Source: Tetragonia tetragonoides
Lineage: Eukaryota; Streptophyta; Magnoliopsida; Caryophyllales; Aizoaceae
Assembly: GCA_038025085.1 (NCBI GenBank)
Contig: CM076152.1
Coordinates: 28,399,501-28,463,500 of the forward strand
DNA: 64,000 nucleotides
Direction: 5' to 3'
Position 1 is the stretch's first letter. Each line of letters begins with the position of its first letter. Made by a program: the position numbers and the translations under genes. Of the stretch, positions 23,373-34,380 are shown piece after piece. Below the pieces are notes generated by a model that was not told the origin of the DNA, ran no database searches, and saw only the letters and a list, made by a program, of their open reading frames with translations.

Positions 23373-23630
23373 CAGTCTAATGTTCATTACTTCAGTTCAT
23401 TTGCGGCAAATATCAGTACAAAGCGCTCGAGAGCGAAGCACTCTGGCCCACAAATTCAAGTTCGACAGTCAGCCTATTTTACGGTACCAACTATTTTCAA
23501 GTAAAACTAACCCGATTATTTTTGCAGGTCCCGGATACTGAAACTCGGATCTACTCTGCGACAACTCTTGCAGCCCAGAGCGCCCAAAAACATTTTAAGC
23601 CCGGAAAATCTATTGGCCTTACCAAACAGC

Positions 23631-23757
23631 GATACTACAAATTTTTGGGGCCAATCCCTCTGCGATATTACAAATTTTTGGGGTCAGTCCCTCTGCGAGG
23701 TTACAAGTTTTTGGGGTCAGTCCCTCTGCGAGGTTCCAAATTTCTGGGGTCAGTCAA
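23631..23757 (+). repeat. 33 bp tandem repeat, about four units
   Basis: Units of 33 bp each start GATAYTACAAAT or GAGGTTACAAGT and continue TTTTGGGGTCAGTCCCTCTGC. Four adjacent copies differ at a few positions. As 33 is divisible by 3, one frame reads an 11-residue repeat (YKFLG-PLR), but no gene is supported. Confidence 0.9.
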
Positions 23758-23925
23758 TGGTCGCTTAAGCTATTGCGGTTAAACTGTCCTTCTGCGAGGT
23801 TACTTATTTTGTGTCAGTCAATGATTGCTTAAACTGTTGCAGTTATACTGTCCAATATTTTTTATATGTTTCAGTCAATGATTGCTTAAGCTATTGCATT
23901 TAAACTGTTCATATGTCCTAACCAC
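23750..23925 (+). repeat. ~60 bp repeat, three copies
   Basis: The phrase TCAGTCAATGRTYGCTTAA followed by YTGTTGCAGTT or CTATTGCGGTT and AAACTGT occurs three times at about 60 bp spacing, starting near 23751, 23814 and 23873. It follows directly after the 33 bp repeat. Confidence 0.8.
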
Positions 23926-24324
23926 TTTATGGCCGATTATTTTTAATCGCGCTTATCACGTTGAATTTTTTGTTTCTTATACAGGAACGGAAGCTCGACA
24001 TCCGCCGAGCGGTGTTTAGTCACTGTTTGTCGAAGCACTCTGCATTGATCATTCTCAAAGTATAACTAACTTTTTCATTCACTCTGAATACAGGTCCCCA
24101 GCAGACGTTTAGACCATCTACGAGCGGTGTTCTATCCTGCTACCATAACCTCTATTTTCTCTTGTGTTCATAGAGATGAAATCTTAGCACACTACGAGCG
24201 TGTCCCAACTCAGGTTTTTCTTCATATGCATGCATATTGTACACTCTCACACACCATGTCCAGATCAGCATCCTTCATATCGCCTTCGGAGTACTTTGAT
24301 ATTCGCTTGTACTCAAGCTCAATC

Positions 24325-24336
24325 AAAGTGGGGGCT
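24325..24336 (+). promoter_or_regulatory. Polypurine tract of the Tat element
   Basis: AAAGTGGGGGCT immediately before the LTR start TGTAGACGCC. This is the usual plus-strand primer position and a form common in plant Tat elements. Confidence 0.75.
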
Positions 24337-24338
24337 TC

Positions 24339-25676
24339 TGTAGACGCCAAAATAGCGTCTTCAGATTTCTCCGCAAAAGCCCGATGATGAAAGGAGAAAT
24401 TTATAAACTTGAACTGCTATTTTTGCCTTAATAGTTAAGATAAGGTCTCAAGTTTTTCCTCCAAACACTCCTTCATTCCATTCCATTCAGAAGCCCCGTT
24501 CAAGAGCTTTCCAATGACACGTCTCACGCCTTTTTTTGACTCCGGTCGCCAAGTTGCGATTTAGGGGTAGAACCATCTTTTACCGTTCAAGGGTAAAACG
24601 GTCTTTTCATATTTTTCGGAATACAAAAATTCTTCCGGAAAATAAAAATAGACTGGATGTCATCATTATGACGACATCCAGCTGGCTGCTGAGAGCCGTC
24701 AGCGGCCCTGGAATAAGTCCCAGGGCTACTAGCGGCGCTAGCCTGTTTCCTAGGGCCGCTAGCGGTTAGCGCCGCTGACCCTGCTTCGGGCCCGACTCAC
24801 TTTTCAAGCCTGTCTCGTTTTTCATCTCAATTTCTGCCCTCCAACCATACTTCCCCACGCCTATATAAACGACCCTTCACCCTATATTCAAAACACACCG
24901 TCTACAATTGACAACCTCTATTCTCAGGAGTATTAACACTGAGCTTCTCCTTCTTTCTTCTAAAATTTGAGATCTGTTTTTACTATTTTTGTCAAATATA
25001 GCCTACAGTTCAGGTACAAATTCCCGAGGGCTCAAATTAAATTACTTGCTTAATTGTTTATTTTCTAGTAGTCATAATGTAGATATCATGCTAGGTCATA
25101 TTTTTATTGCTTCCTAACTATTGTCTGTATAGTCATTGTGCTGCTCAACTTGTCAAATCGAATGCATGTCTAAATAAGGGTCAATAATAAATATTGTGAT
25201 GCTTGTGGTGAACCAATTAATAGTCTAAGTCTAGGTTGTTAATCCGGTTTGTGTGGGAATCATGTCTTTAAATTATTAAGCAAACTTAAGTTAGTAGAGG
25301 CCGTCATAAACGGGCGAGTTGGGTGCCTAACACCTTCCCACCTCGTACCGTCGCCCCGAACCTATTATTCTTGGGTACTCATATGTTCTATATGAGCGAG
25401 AGTCTTTCTAAAAACATGATCAGTTCACTTATCGCGTTATTGGGTTGTCCCTTCGGATTTTCCCTTCGGTTTGGCCATTCGATAAAACGCCAATAGCAGA
25501 TATGTGACCTCTTTCATGGTTTTTATTCAATTCAAGTCTTTACAAAAGCTTTTCTAACTCGATGGTCCCTTGAACTTATCTAAACCCCAACTTACAAATT
25601 TTCTATAAGGACGTACTTCGTGGAAACCAATACAATTCGTAAGAAAAGGATTGGACGAAAATCCTGGGTCCTTACA
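24339..25676 (+). repeat. Tat 3' LTR
   Basis: Begins TGTAGACGCC after the polypurine tract and appears to end TCCTTACA. It holds a GC-rich palindromic cluster (24686-24786), TATA box TATATAAACG (24862-24871), and near 25325 the phrase GGGTGCCTAACACCTTCC, a conserved piece of Tat-type LTRs. Length 1338 bp. The right end is inferred from the CA terminus and from the start of chromovirus gag. Confidence 0.7.
24686..24871 (+). promoter_or_regulatory. LTR promoter: GC-palindrome cluster plus TATA box
   Basis: Cluster with AGCCGTCAGCGGCCC, CTAGCGGCGCTAG and GGCCGCTAGCGGTTAGC, then TATATAAACG at 24862 and a pyrimidine-rich leader. This is the canonical position for transcription start of the element. 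Confidence 0.65.
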
Positions 25677-25689
25677 AGACCTTTTGTCA

Positions 25690-26674
25690 ATTCTTTGGCA
25701 ATGCGATTAAGCAACAAATGGAAGATAAGGAGAAAGAGAAAGCCAAGGCCGAAGCTGAGGCTAAAGACCCACAAGCTGTTATGTTTAAGAACTTAGTTGC
25801 CCACTCAGCACCTACTTTTGAGGGAAGATCCGATCCATTAGCCTTAGAAAATTGGATTAGGAACATGTAGAAACTATTTGAGGCTATAGGTTGTTTCGAA
25901 AGTCTTAAAGTGAAAAGTGGACAATACTACCTTAGAGGAGAGGCAGATGATTGGTGACAAGTATCTAAGGAAGCTTACCTAGAGGATAAGGAATTTAATT
26001 GGGAGAAGTTTGTGATAAGGAGTATGGAGAGATTTCATCCTAGAGTTTTGAGGAGAAGGAAACAACAAGAATTTGAGGACTTAACCCAAGGAAATATGAG
26101 TGTGATCGCATATGCTGCAAAATTTCATGAGTTGTCTCGATTTGCTGAGAATTTGGTTAAGGATGAGAATGAAAGAGTTGAAAAGTTTGAAGATGGACTT
26201 TTTTGGCATATTCAGGAATTAGTGGCAAAATCATCTAGTACTTTACAAGAGGCTTATGATAAGGCTATCAACATTGAGAGAATTCGTGATAGAAGAGCTG
26301 CGATAATTGGGAAACATCGTGATTCAGAGGAAAAGAGTGAAGGATCTAATGTAGGAAACTGGAGAAAGAAATTTAGGAATGATACACCAGCTAAGGGTAT
26401 CAGTTCTTATCGCCCTAGTAGTCAAGGAGAGAATAGGAGAAATGGAGGATCACAGTTTTATCCTAGGAATGGAAATGAGAATAGTGTTTGTCGTAGATGC
26501 GGGAAGTTTCATCCCGATCGTCCATGCCCTGCTAACCAAGGAAGTTGTTTTATATGTCATCACCCTGGGCATAGAGCGAACATGTGTAACATAAGGCAAT
26601 TTCCCTCTGGAGATAATTTTACCCATAGTGGCAACTCGTCAGCTAACCCCAATCATGGCAACAATAATACTTAG
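25690..26674 (+). pseudogene. Chromovirus gag remnant
   Basis: Capsid-like core: PTFEGRSDPLALENWI near 25810, then FEDLTQGNMSVIAYAAKFHELSR (26070-26140) typical of retrotransposon gag. Two cysteine motifs follow: CRRCGKFHPDRPC and the CCHC knuckle CFICHHPGHRANMC near 26490-26590, which bind nucleic acid. Stops at about 25868 (TAG) and 25956 (TGA) interrupt the N-terminal half. Confidence 0.85.
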
Positions 26675-26704
26675 ACACGAGGAAATCTGAACCCAGCGCC
26701 ACGT

Positions 26705-29700
26705 GTGACCTTTGCACGACCTATCGTTAGCCAGACAGTCCGTAGCAACAAGGGGAAAACTCATGTTATAAGTCAGAGTGACGTAGACGCGAACCCGAAT
26801 GTTGTGACTGGTACTTTTCTTATTTCATCTTACCTTGCTTATATGTTATTTGATACTGGTGCAACTCATTCATTTATAGCCACATCATTCATGACTAAAC
26901 ACGGGATTACACCAAATTACTCATGTGAAATGGATATTACCACACCTAATGGTATTATTGTGTCGTGTCGAACATGATAAATGACTGTCCTATTGTGATT
27001 GCAAAGACATCATTACCTGAGGATTTGATTCAATTTGACTTGTCAGATTTCAATGCTATATTAGGAATGGATTGGTTGAGTAAGTATCGTGCGAGAATTG
27101 AGTGTCATTTGCCGAAAGTTTTGCTTAAGACCCCACGAGGAGATAGAGTTTCGTATAGAGGAGTGGTAACTGAACCTAGAGTTAAGATTGTCTCTGCAGT
27201 GAACATTAAATCCCAGATTAGGAAGGGTTATCCAGTTTATTTGTGTTACGTGAGTAATGAGAAACCGACTTCAAATGAATTAGGTAAAATTCCAGTTGTG
27301 TCTAAATTTCCTGATGTCTTTCCTGATGAGATTCCCGGTATGCCGCCACAAAGAACCATAGATTTCACTATCAATCTTATTCCAAGAACCTCTCATATAT
27401 CTAAATCACCTTATAGAATGGCCCCAGCAGAAATGAAAGAATTGAAAAAGCAGTTAAAGGATTTACTTGAGAAAGAGTACATTCGATCTAGTGTTTCACC
27501 TTGGGGAGCCCCAATCTTATTTGTGAAGAAGAAAGATGGTAGTTTAAGGTTGTGTATTGATTATCGGAAGTTAAATAAAGTCACTATTAAGAATAAGTAT
27601 TCGTTACCTAGAATCGATGATTTATTTGACCAATTGAAAGGGGCATGGATATATTCTAAGACTGATTTGAGATCAGGGTATCATCAATTGAGGATTAAGG
27701 AGGAAGATATACCTAAAATCGCATTTAGGACACAATATGGAGATTATGAATTCACTGTTATGCCTTTTGGGTTAACTAATGCTCCAACCGCATTTATGTA
27801 TCTTATGCATCGTATTTTTCATCCTTACCTTGATCAGTTTGTTGTAGTTTTCATAAATGATATCTTAGTGTATTCCAAGAACAAGGATGATCATGTTAAT
27901 CATTTGAGAGTTGTATTACAGGCCCTTAGAGACCATCAGTTGTATGCTAAGCTTTCTTAGTGTGAATTTTGGTTGGATGAAGTAGCATTTTTTGGGACAT
28001 GTTATCACTAAGGATGAGATTTCTGTTGACCCTAGCAAGATTAATGCAGTTAAGGAGTGGATTACACCTACTAACGTGGATGAAGTCCGCAGCTTTTTGG
28101 GGTTAGCTGGTTATTATCGGAGATTTGTAGAGAATTTTTCTAAGTTAGCTCAACCCTTAACTAATTTGCTTAGGAAGACCACGAAATTTGCATGGAGTGA
28201 TAAGTGTAAACTAGCTTTTCAGGAGTTAAAAAAGAGATTGGCAACTGCCTGTTTTAGCTTTACCAACGGAAGGAGAGGCATGTGAAGTTTATAGTGATGT
28301 GTCTAAGAATGGATTAGGTTGTGTGTTAATGCAGAATGGAAGAGTGATTGCTTATAATTCACGATAGTTGAAACCATATGAGGTTAGTTATCCTACCCAT
28401 GACCTAGAATTAGCCGCAGTTGTGTTTGCCCTTATGATTTGGAGACATTATTTGTATGGAGTTAAGTGTAGAGTTTTCACTGATCATAAGAGTCTTAAGT
28501 ACATATTCACCCAAAGAGAGTTGAACTTGAGGCAGAGAAGATGGTTAGAATTGCTTATGGATTATGATTTGGAGATTAAGTATCATGGAGGGAAAGCAAA
28601 TGTAGTAGCAGATGCACTTAGTAGAAAGACTAGACATTTCATGGGAGTACCTGAAAAACTAAAAGAGGAGATGGAAAAATTGAATTTGGAGATTGTAAAG
28701 TCAGGTGTACAAGATGGGAGTTATTAGTAGTCTTACCATTCGACCTACTTTATTTGATGAGATTCGTGAATTGCAAGTTAATGATCGGCAGATTCAGAAG
28801 ATTAGGGAAGCTTTGAGATTAGGAAACCCAGAAGGATTTGAAGAACATGAGTACGAAAGTTTAAGATTTAAAGGACGTTGGTGTGTGCCTAATAATGATG
28901 AATTAAGAAAGAGAATTTTGGAAGAGGCACACAATACACCTTATTCTGTTCACCCTGGAGGAAATAAGGTGTATAAGGATTTGAAGAAGTATTTCTGGTG
29001 GAAAGGAAAGAAATATGAAGTAGCCCAATTTGTAGCCAGATGTCTTACTTGTCAAAAGGTTAAAAGTGATTTCAGAGACCTGGAGAATTATTGCAGCCTT
29101 TGGAGATTCCAAGTTGGAAATGGGACTCAATATCTATGTACTTTGTTACTGGATTACCAACTACTGCTAAAGGAATGAATGCTATTTGGGTAATAGTAGA
29201 TAGGTTAACCAAGGTAGCGAGGTTTATAGCCATCACGGATACTTGGAGTATGAATCAATTGGCTGAAGATTATGTTAAGGATATTGTGAGATTACATGGA
29301 GTACCACAAGACATCATTTCAGATAAAGATTCGAGTTTTTATCACATTTTTGGGAGAAATTGCAAGTTGCATTTGGGACTAAGTTGAAATTTAGTACTGC
29401 ATTTCACCGTGCTACAGATGGAAAAACTGAGAGAACCATTCGTACTCTTGAGGGTACGTTGAGATCTTGTACTTTGGAGTTTAAAGGAACTTGGGAGAAA
29501 CAATTGCCATTAACTGAGTTTTCTTATAACAACAGTTATCATGCCAGCATAGACTAAGCACCTTATGAGGCATTATATGGGAGGAAATATAGGAGTCCAT
29601 TGTGTTGGAATGATATTGGTGAGACTGTGATATTAGGACCAGAGATGATTCAGGAAACTACGGATCAGATTTGAATGATTAAGGATAAGTTGAAAGCCGC

Positions 29701-30206
29701 TCAGGACCGACAGAAGAGTTATAGTGATCGGAGAAGGAGACCACTTGAATTTCAGATTGGAGATAAGGTTATGTTGAAGATTTCACCGATGAAAGGGATT
29801 AAGAGATTTGGAAGGAAAAGGATTAAGAGATTTGGAAGGAAAGGGAAACTAAGCCCTAAATATATCGGAACCTATGAGATTGTGGAATCGAGTAGGAGAA
29901 GTTGCTTACCGATTGGCTTTACCACCAGAACTTTCTAAAATTCATGACGTATTTCATGTATCCTAACTACGGAAATATCTTCCATATGAAACCCACGTGA
30001 TTAGACCTGAGCCAATCAGCTAAGATGGGGATCTAACTTCTGAAGAAAAGCCAGTAGCTATTCTAGATCGTAAGGATAAGGTACTTCGGAATAAAGTTAC
30101 ACCGTTAGTAAAAGTACTTTGGCGTAATCAGGCCGTAGAAGAAGCTACTTGGGAATCAGAAGCTGACATGCAAAACCAATACCCCTACCTTTTCGAATAT
30201 GGTTAG
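26705..30206 (+). pseudogene. Chromovirus pol remnant (PR-RT-RH-IN-chromodomain)
   Basis: Protease: LFDTGATHSFI at 26850. Reverse transcriptase 27400-27960: [42 protein letters not shown], and at 27850 the catalytic box reads FIND where the family has F/Y-x-D-D, so one metal-binding aspartate is asparagine. RNase [12 protein letters not shown] at 28470-28510 and ADALSRK. Integrase: HPGGNKVYKDL, CLTCQKVK near 29045, [22 protein letters not shown], and GRKYRSPLCW near 29580. C-terminal chromodomain-like part near 30050-30205 (WRNQAVEEATWESEADM). Frameshifts near 26970, 27990, 28260, 29080 and 29350 and several stops make it non-functional. Confidence 0.9.
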
Positions 30207-30238
30207 TCGTTGCTTTAAATTTCGGGACGAAATTTCTT

Positions 30239-30252
30239 TAAGTTGGGTAGAT
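30239..30252 (+). promoter_or_regulatory. Polypurine-type tract before the chromovirus LTR
   Basis: The phrase TTTCGGGACGAAATTTC then TTTAAGTTGGGTAGAT precedes the LTR. This layout is characteristic of Tekay/Del elements. Confidence 0.65.
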
Positions 30253-31711
30253 TGTAGTAACCCGAAAATTCAAACTCAATTATTAAACTAAAATAGTAAT
30301 TAATTAGCATAACATTTTTCGCTTAACTTACTAAATATGATTAACTTGTCTAATGCATGCACTTACGTAAATATTTACTAAACTATATGCTAATCCCGTT
30401 TAAAATTAAAACTTACTTGATTAACTAACTAAACTACTCAATTAGCTTACTGAACTTATGTTTACGGTTTGCTTAGGCATAATTAGACCTTTGTTTATGT
30501 TGATGACCGAATTAGGAGATGTTAGGCTAGGATTAATAAATTTCCACTTTTCCCTAATTAGTTTACTATTCATTTTTGCTTTGTTGTCAACTTACCATGC
30601 TACTCCTTTACACTTGTCATTTATTTACCTTGACACCATGTTCTTGCATGCCTAGTAAGCTTAACAAAGAGACATGCCATGTTCTAGTGTTTGCCTAATG
30701 CAACTAAGCTAAGAAAACAAAATGAAAACTATACAAGGGGAAGGGGGAAGCTACGGTTAAGAGAGAAAGAAAGTATCAGAGAAAAGTTTTACCCTTTATA
30801 AATCAAAGCAAAAAGAAGAGAAAGAAACCAATAGAATGAAAAGGCAAGATCTTACTTTCATCTTCCAAATATTAACACCACAAACACAAGAAACTAAAAG
30901 CCTTCAAAAGCTTATAAAGTTCATCTTTGCTCATCTTTTTCTCTTCCCAAAACCGTACACTCTTCAACATATATCCCATATTCTCTTTGCATCATTCTTC
31001 ATCCAAAAGCTCATAAATCTTTCTAAGTAAAACAAGAACAAAATGAAGTAGAAAGAGGAAGGGGGAAAGCAGTGAGGTAGAGAAGAGAAAAGAGAAGAAA
31101 ATTTGGTAAGAACACTTAAACAAACTCATGCATTAATCATCTTTTCTTATTCCTTTGTTTCTAATAATTATTCCATCCTTTATTCTAAACTCTAACTTGT
31201 TCATCATCTCTTTCCTTCACCACTGTCTCCATCACCTTAGCTCCACCATCACCCGAACGCGAAGCTCACGGACCTTCAATAGCCACCACGAGACACCACC
31301 AAGGTTTAGTTCCTTGACTATTATTTATCTAAAGCTTAAGTTGTAATTAATTATTATCACCTAAAGTTGATAATTAAATAATGAAACCCCAGCAAGTACA
31401 TATATATAGTTATAATCGAAAGTGTAAGGAAAAATGTTTAAGAAAACTAAGATCCAAATAATCTTGACTCAAAAACCCAAAATCTATTGGTGCATGTCCA
31501 CTTACAAGCTCACGTAAATTTGATCTTGACTCATTATGACCGAAATCATTTATTCACTATTTATCTCTAATTTTTCTAAATTTCTTTAATCTTGAACCTA
31601 TCATTTTCGAAAGTTAAAAGGGCAAAATAAAAAGAGGAATTATCAAATGAAATGATAATAAAAGATTTGGAAACTAAAAGAGTAATTTTGAGAATAAAAA
31701 GGCCCAAGGCC

Positions 31712-31917
31712 GAAAAGGAATAAAAAGAGAAGAAAAAAGAATGTTTATTAACACTTAAACATGTTTTTTTTTTAATTAATTAGGGACTTATGCTAGTAGT
31801 GAGTGATTAAGGAAGCTAAAGAGAGGAAGTGTGTTTGGAAGCTTAAGGAAGATATACTCATGTCCACTAAAATCCCCTATTTCGATTTAATGAATTAAGA
31901 AGATAACCACGGATTTT

Positions 31918-31952
<35 letters not shown>

Positions 31953-32155
31953 AGGAATAAAAAGAGAAGAAATAAAAGAATGTTTATTAACACTTAAACA
32001 TGTTCTTTTTTAATTAATTAGGGACTTATGCTAGTAGTGAGTGATTAAGGAAGCTAAAGAGAGGAAGTGTGTTTGGAAGTTTAAGGAAGATATACTCATG
32101 TCCACTAAAATCCCCTATTTCGATTTAATGAATTAAGAAGATAACCACGGATTTT

Positions 32156-32219
<64 letters not shown>
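31712..32219 (+). repeat. ~237 bp tandem duplication ending in (TA)n
   Basis: 31712-31948 and 31949-32219 are almost identical. Each starts GAAAAGGAATAAAAAGAGAAG, includes TTATGCTAGTAGTGAGTGAT and ends in CACGGATTTTCC plus a (TA)n tract. The second (TA)n is longer (about 60 bp). The few differences indicate recent duplication. Confidence 0.9.
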
Positions 32220-32221
<2 letters not shown>

Positions 32222-32801
32222 CTGGTTCTTCTCCTTTCTCTCTCCTCTCAAAACCCTAACTTTTCTCTTTTGCCTCTTCTCATCTTTCATCATAGTTTCA
32301 GGCCGGGAGGACCAATTTAGGTCATTCCCGACTTGTATTTGATGTTCTTCATCTAGTCTGACTCTAATTTCTACTCTTTTTCGTTCTAGATGGAATAAAT
32401 TTCTCTCCCTTTGTGGAGTTCTTTGATTTTTTCATTTCTTCCTCTTTGTAGGATTCTCTTTTCGCCTATAGTGCGATTTCTATTTTATAGATTCAATATG
32501 ATTTTGGGAACCGGATATACATACAATCAATGGTATCAAACAGAGTTTTGTGGGCAAGTCATTGCATTGCTCACGGTGAAGTCTCCACTTCCGTCAAAGA
32601 TGAAGATACATCAAAGGAAGCACATGGTTACTATGCATGTTGGGAATCACACCGGGGTGTCCTTGTCGATTGTCTTGTTAGCAAAAATTGTGTTGTTACT
32701 ATTAATTTAGTATATTCTAGGGTTATTTTGATTGTAGATGCCGTATGGCTTTTCTATTAATGAAAATTTCATATTCCCCCTCTCAAAAAAATAAATAAAT
32801 A

Positions 32802-32808
<7 letters not shown>
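32220..32808 (+). mobile_element. Poly(A)-tailed retro-insert of unknown family in a (TA)n tract
   Basis: About 590 bp between (TA)n tracts, ending in TAATGAAAATTTCATATTC, then CTCAAAAAAA and ATAAATAAATAA. The 5' end is pyrimidine-rich like a leader. No recognised protein; the 99- and 76-codon frames have no known domain. Candidates are a SINE, a truncated LINE or a processed transcript. Confidence 0.45.
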
Positions 32809-32837
<29 letters not shown>

Positions 32838-32840
<3 letters not shown>

Positions 32841-33732
32841 GGGTAACTTGTTAAGAAGGGTATTTTCGATATAATACCAACTTTATTTATTAACTTTACT
32901 AATGAAAAAATTCAAGCGTTTCTCCTCTTTGATTTTTTCCTAAAATTGAAGTATAGAACCCATGTTCCCAGCCTTTATTTTCTCTCTCTTCTTCCTGTCA
33001 TTGCTTTTCCTGTTGCCGTCCCTCTTGTTCCTGAAAATTGGAATTTGATATTGTGACCATGGTTATAAACTACATCAATTTCTGCAAATTTTTGCACCAA
33101 AAAAAAATTTCTGCAAATTTGACTTTGTGATCTGTAGATTTATTTCTTTATCACCAAATGAGGTTGATCATCCTGGACTTTTGGGGGCGTCACTGTAGCA
33201 ACAATATCCGCCTACGTCATTCCTGCTTCACCGGCTAAATATGTCGCATCCTCCACCAGCGTTGTCTCTCTCCTCCATTGTTGTCTCTTGTCCATCTACC
33301 ACAAATTAATAATAAACACCCTTGTCTAACAACAGAATTTAGTAATTCCCTCTTTTAAAGGTTGGTTCTTTTGATAAGGGACAAATCTATTGGAAACTGA
33401 CCGCCATTTACTATATTTTGCCGCTGAATTTTGCTTATCGGATTCCAGCATTATCGAGTTATGGTTTTTTTTTCCTTAAAAAATTAGTGTTGGGGCGGTG
33501 GTAATGGTGCGTGGTAGTGCATTCGGAGGTGCATTATTCAGATCCCAAAGGTGCGTGGTGGAGTGGTGAAGCCGTAAAACATTTTTGAGAAGTGTAACTG
33601 ATTGTGAAATCTTTTTCCATTTCTAAAAGATGTAATCAGTGACAAATTCTTATCAAAATAGAGAGATTTACTCAAGTTACCAAAATAACTAGTTATCTAT
33701 TTATATTTTGCTATCTTAACAAGTTAGTCGGG
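32838..33732. mobile_element. Segment with imperfect inverted ends between TA tracts
   Basis: The left end CCCGGGTAACTTGTTAAGA is matched near the right end by the reverse complement CCCGACTAACTTGTTAAGA. Both ends face (TA)n sequence. About 895 bp, no coding. It could be a MITE that inserted at TA, but the terminal repeats are short and the right one lies a little inside. Confidence 0.35.
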
Positions 33733-33750
33733 TAACTCGTTAACAGGACC

Positions 33751-33752
<2 letters not shown>

Positions 33753-33836
<84 letters not shown>
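33753..33836. repeat. (TA)n microsatellite
   Basis: About 84 bp of uninterrupted TA/AT repeat. Similar tracts lie at 31920-31948, 32158-32218 and 32808-32837. Confidence 0.95.
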
Positions 33837-33841
<5 letters not shown>

Positions 33842-34134
33842 GATCGTGAAGTTGTGTATAAGGATTGCATGTGATTATTTTTGTGACATGGCCGAATGGA
33901 TAGTAAGTTGCATGTTGATATTGTTTGATAATTATTTGGAGATTAAAGTCTACTATTAAGTTTTATAATTATATGTACATAACCGACTGGATTATGATCT
34001 TGATGACAGGTTTTATTGGATGTTTGTTCAATGATTTACTTAATTATTTATGAGTATGCCTATGAGATGATTGAGTGAGCTCAAGGTTGATTGATTATAT
34101 TTACTTGCAAAATTGCATGTAAAGTCGTGGCTAT

Positions 34135-34380
34135 ACTTAAGTATGTTGCCCTTAAAGGGGTAGTAGAGTTGGTTGTGAGGTTGAATTTTATGGCAAAGAC
34201 CATGGTTCAAATCCCATTAATCCCTCTTTGCTGAGCTTGTCCGCAAGATTTATCTTGTTGGCTTTCCTGGTGTGTGTGGTTTGTAGGCTATTGCATACAC
34301 TCGAGGTTTATCCAGTGCACACTCTAAGAGTAGTGGCTGCGGGTTCCTCGTATCAAAAAAAAAAAAAACTTAAGTATGTT
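34135..34380 (+). mobile_element. Intact tRNA-derived SINE with 13 bp target-site duplication
   Basis: Identical ACTTAAGTATGTT copies flank the insert at 34135-34147 and 34368-34380. The ~220 bp body (34148-34367) starts GCCCTTAAAGGGGTAG, has a tRNA-like head with pol III B box GGTTCAAATCC near 34206 and a weaker A box, then an unrelated body and a poly(A) tail of about 14. Perfect duplications show a young insertion into the chromovirus LTR. Confidence 0.9.

Larger units (their letters stand above)
23373..24338 (+). other. Tat 3' untranslated region
   Basis: Non-coding region between the antisense PMD gene and the 3' LTR. It holds two tandem repeat families (annotated separately) and ends in a polypurine tract. 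Confidence 0.6.
16200..25676 (+). mobile_element. Tat-lineage Ty3/gypsy retrotransposon, 3' half with 3' LTR
   Basis: Order on the + strand: end of reverse transcriptase/RNase H1, second (archaeal-type) RNase H, integrase, then two antisense genes, a repeat-bearing 3' region, polypurine tract and LTR. Dual RNase H and extra antisense ORFs between integrase and the 3' LTR are known traits of Tat elements (Grande, Retand, Ogre). gag, protease and most of reverse transcriptase are missing, so it is 5'-truncated near 16200. The 3' LTR end at 25676 abuts chromovirus gag. Confidence 0.85.

Noticed and set aside
23522..23782. ORF with an 11-residue repeat (YKFLG type)
   Set aside because: It is the translation of a 33 bp tandem DNA repeat in an untranslated region; divisibility by 3 is likely chance.
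24339..24425. CRISPR-like or regulatory palindrome at the LTR start
   Set aside because: The short GACGCC/GGCGTC symmetry is explained by LTR ends.
10952..25676. One complete Tat element with LTRs at 10952 and 24339
   Set aside because: The left block is mostly in the opposite orientation, and other antisense element sequence lies between it and pol; gag, protease and most of reverse transcriptase are absent.
32105..32293. 62-codon minus-strand ORF with a long Ile-Tyr repeat
   Set aside because: It is a translation of the (TA)n microsatellite.
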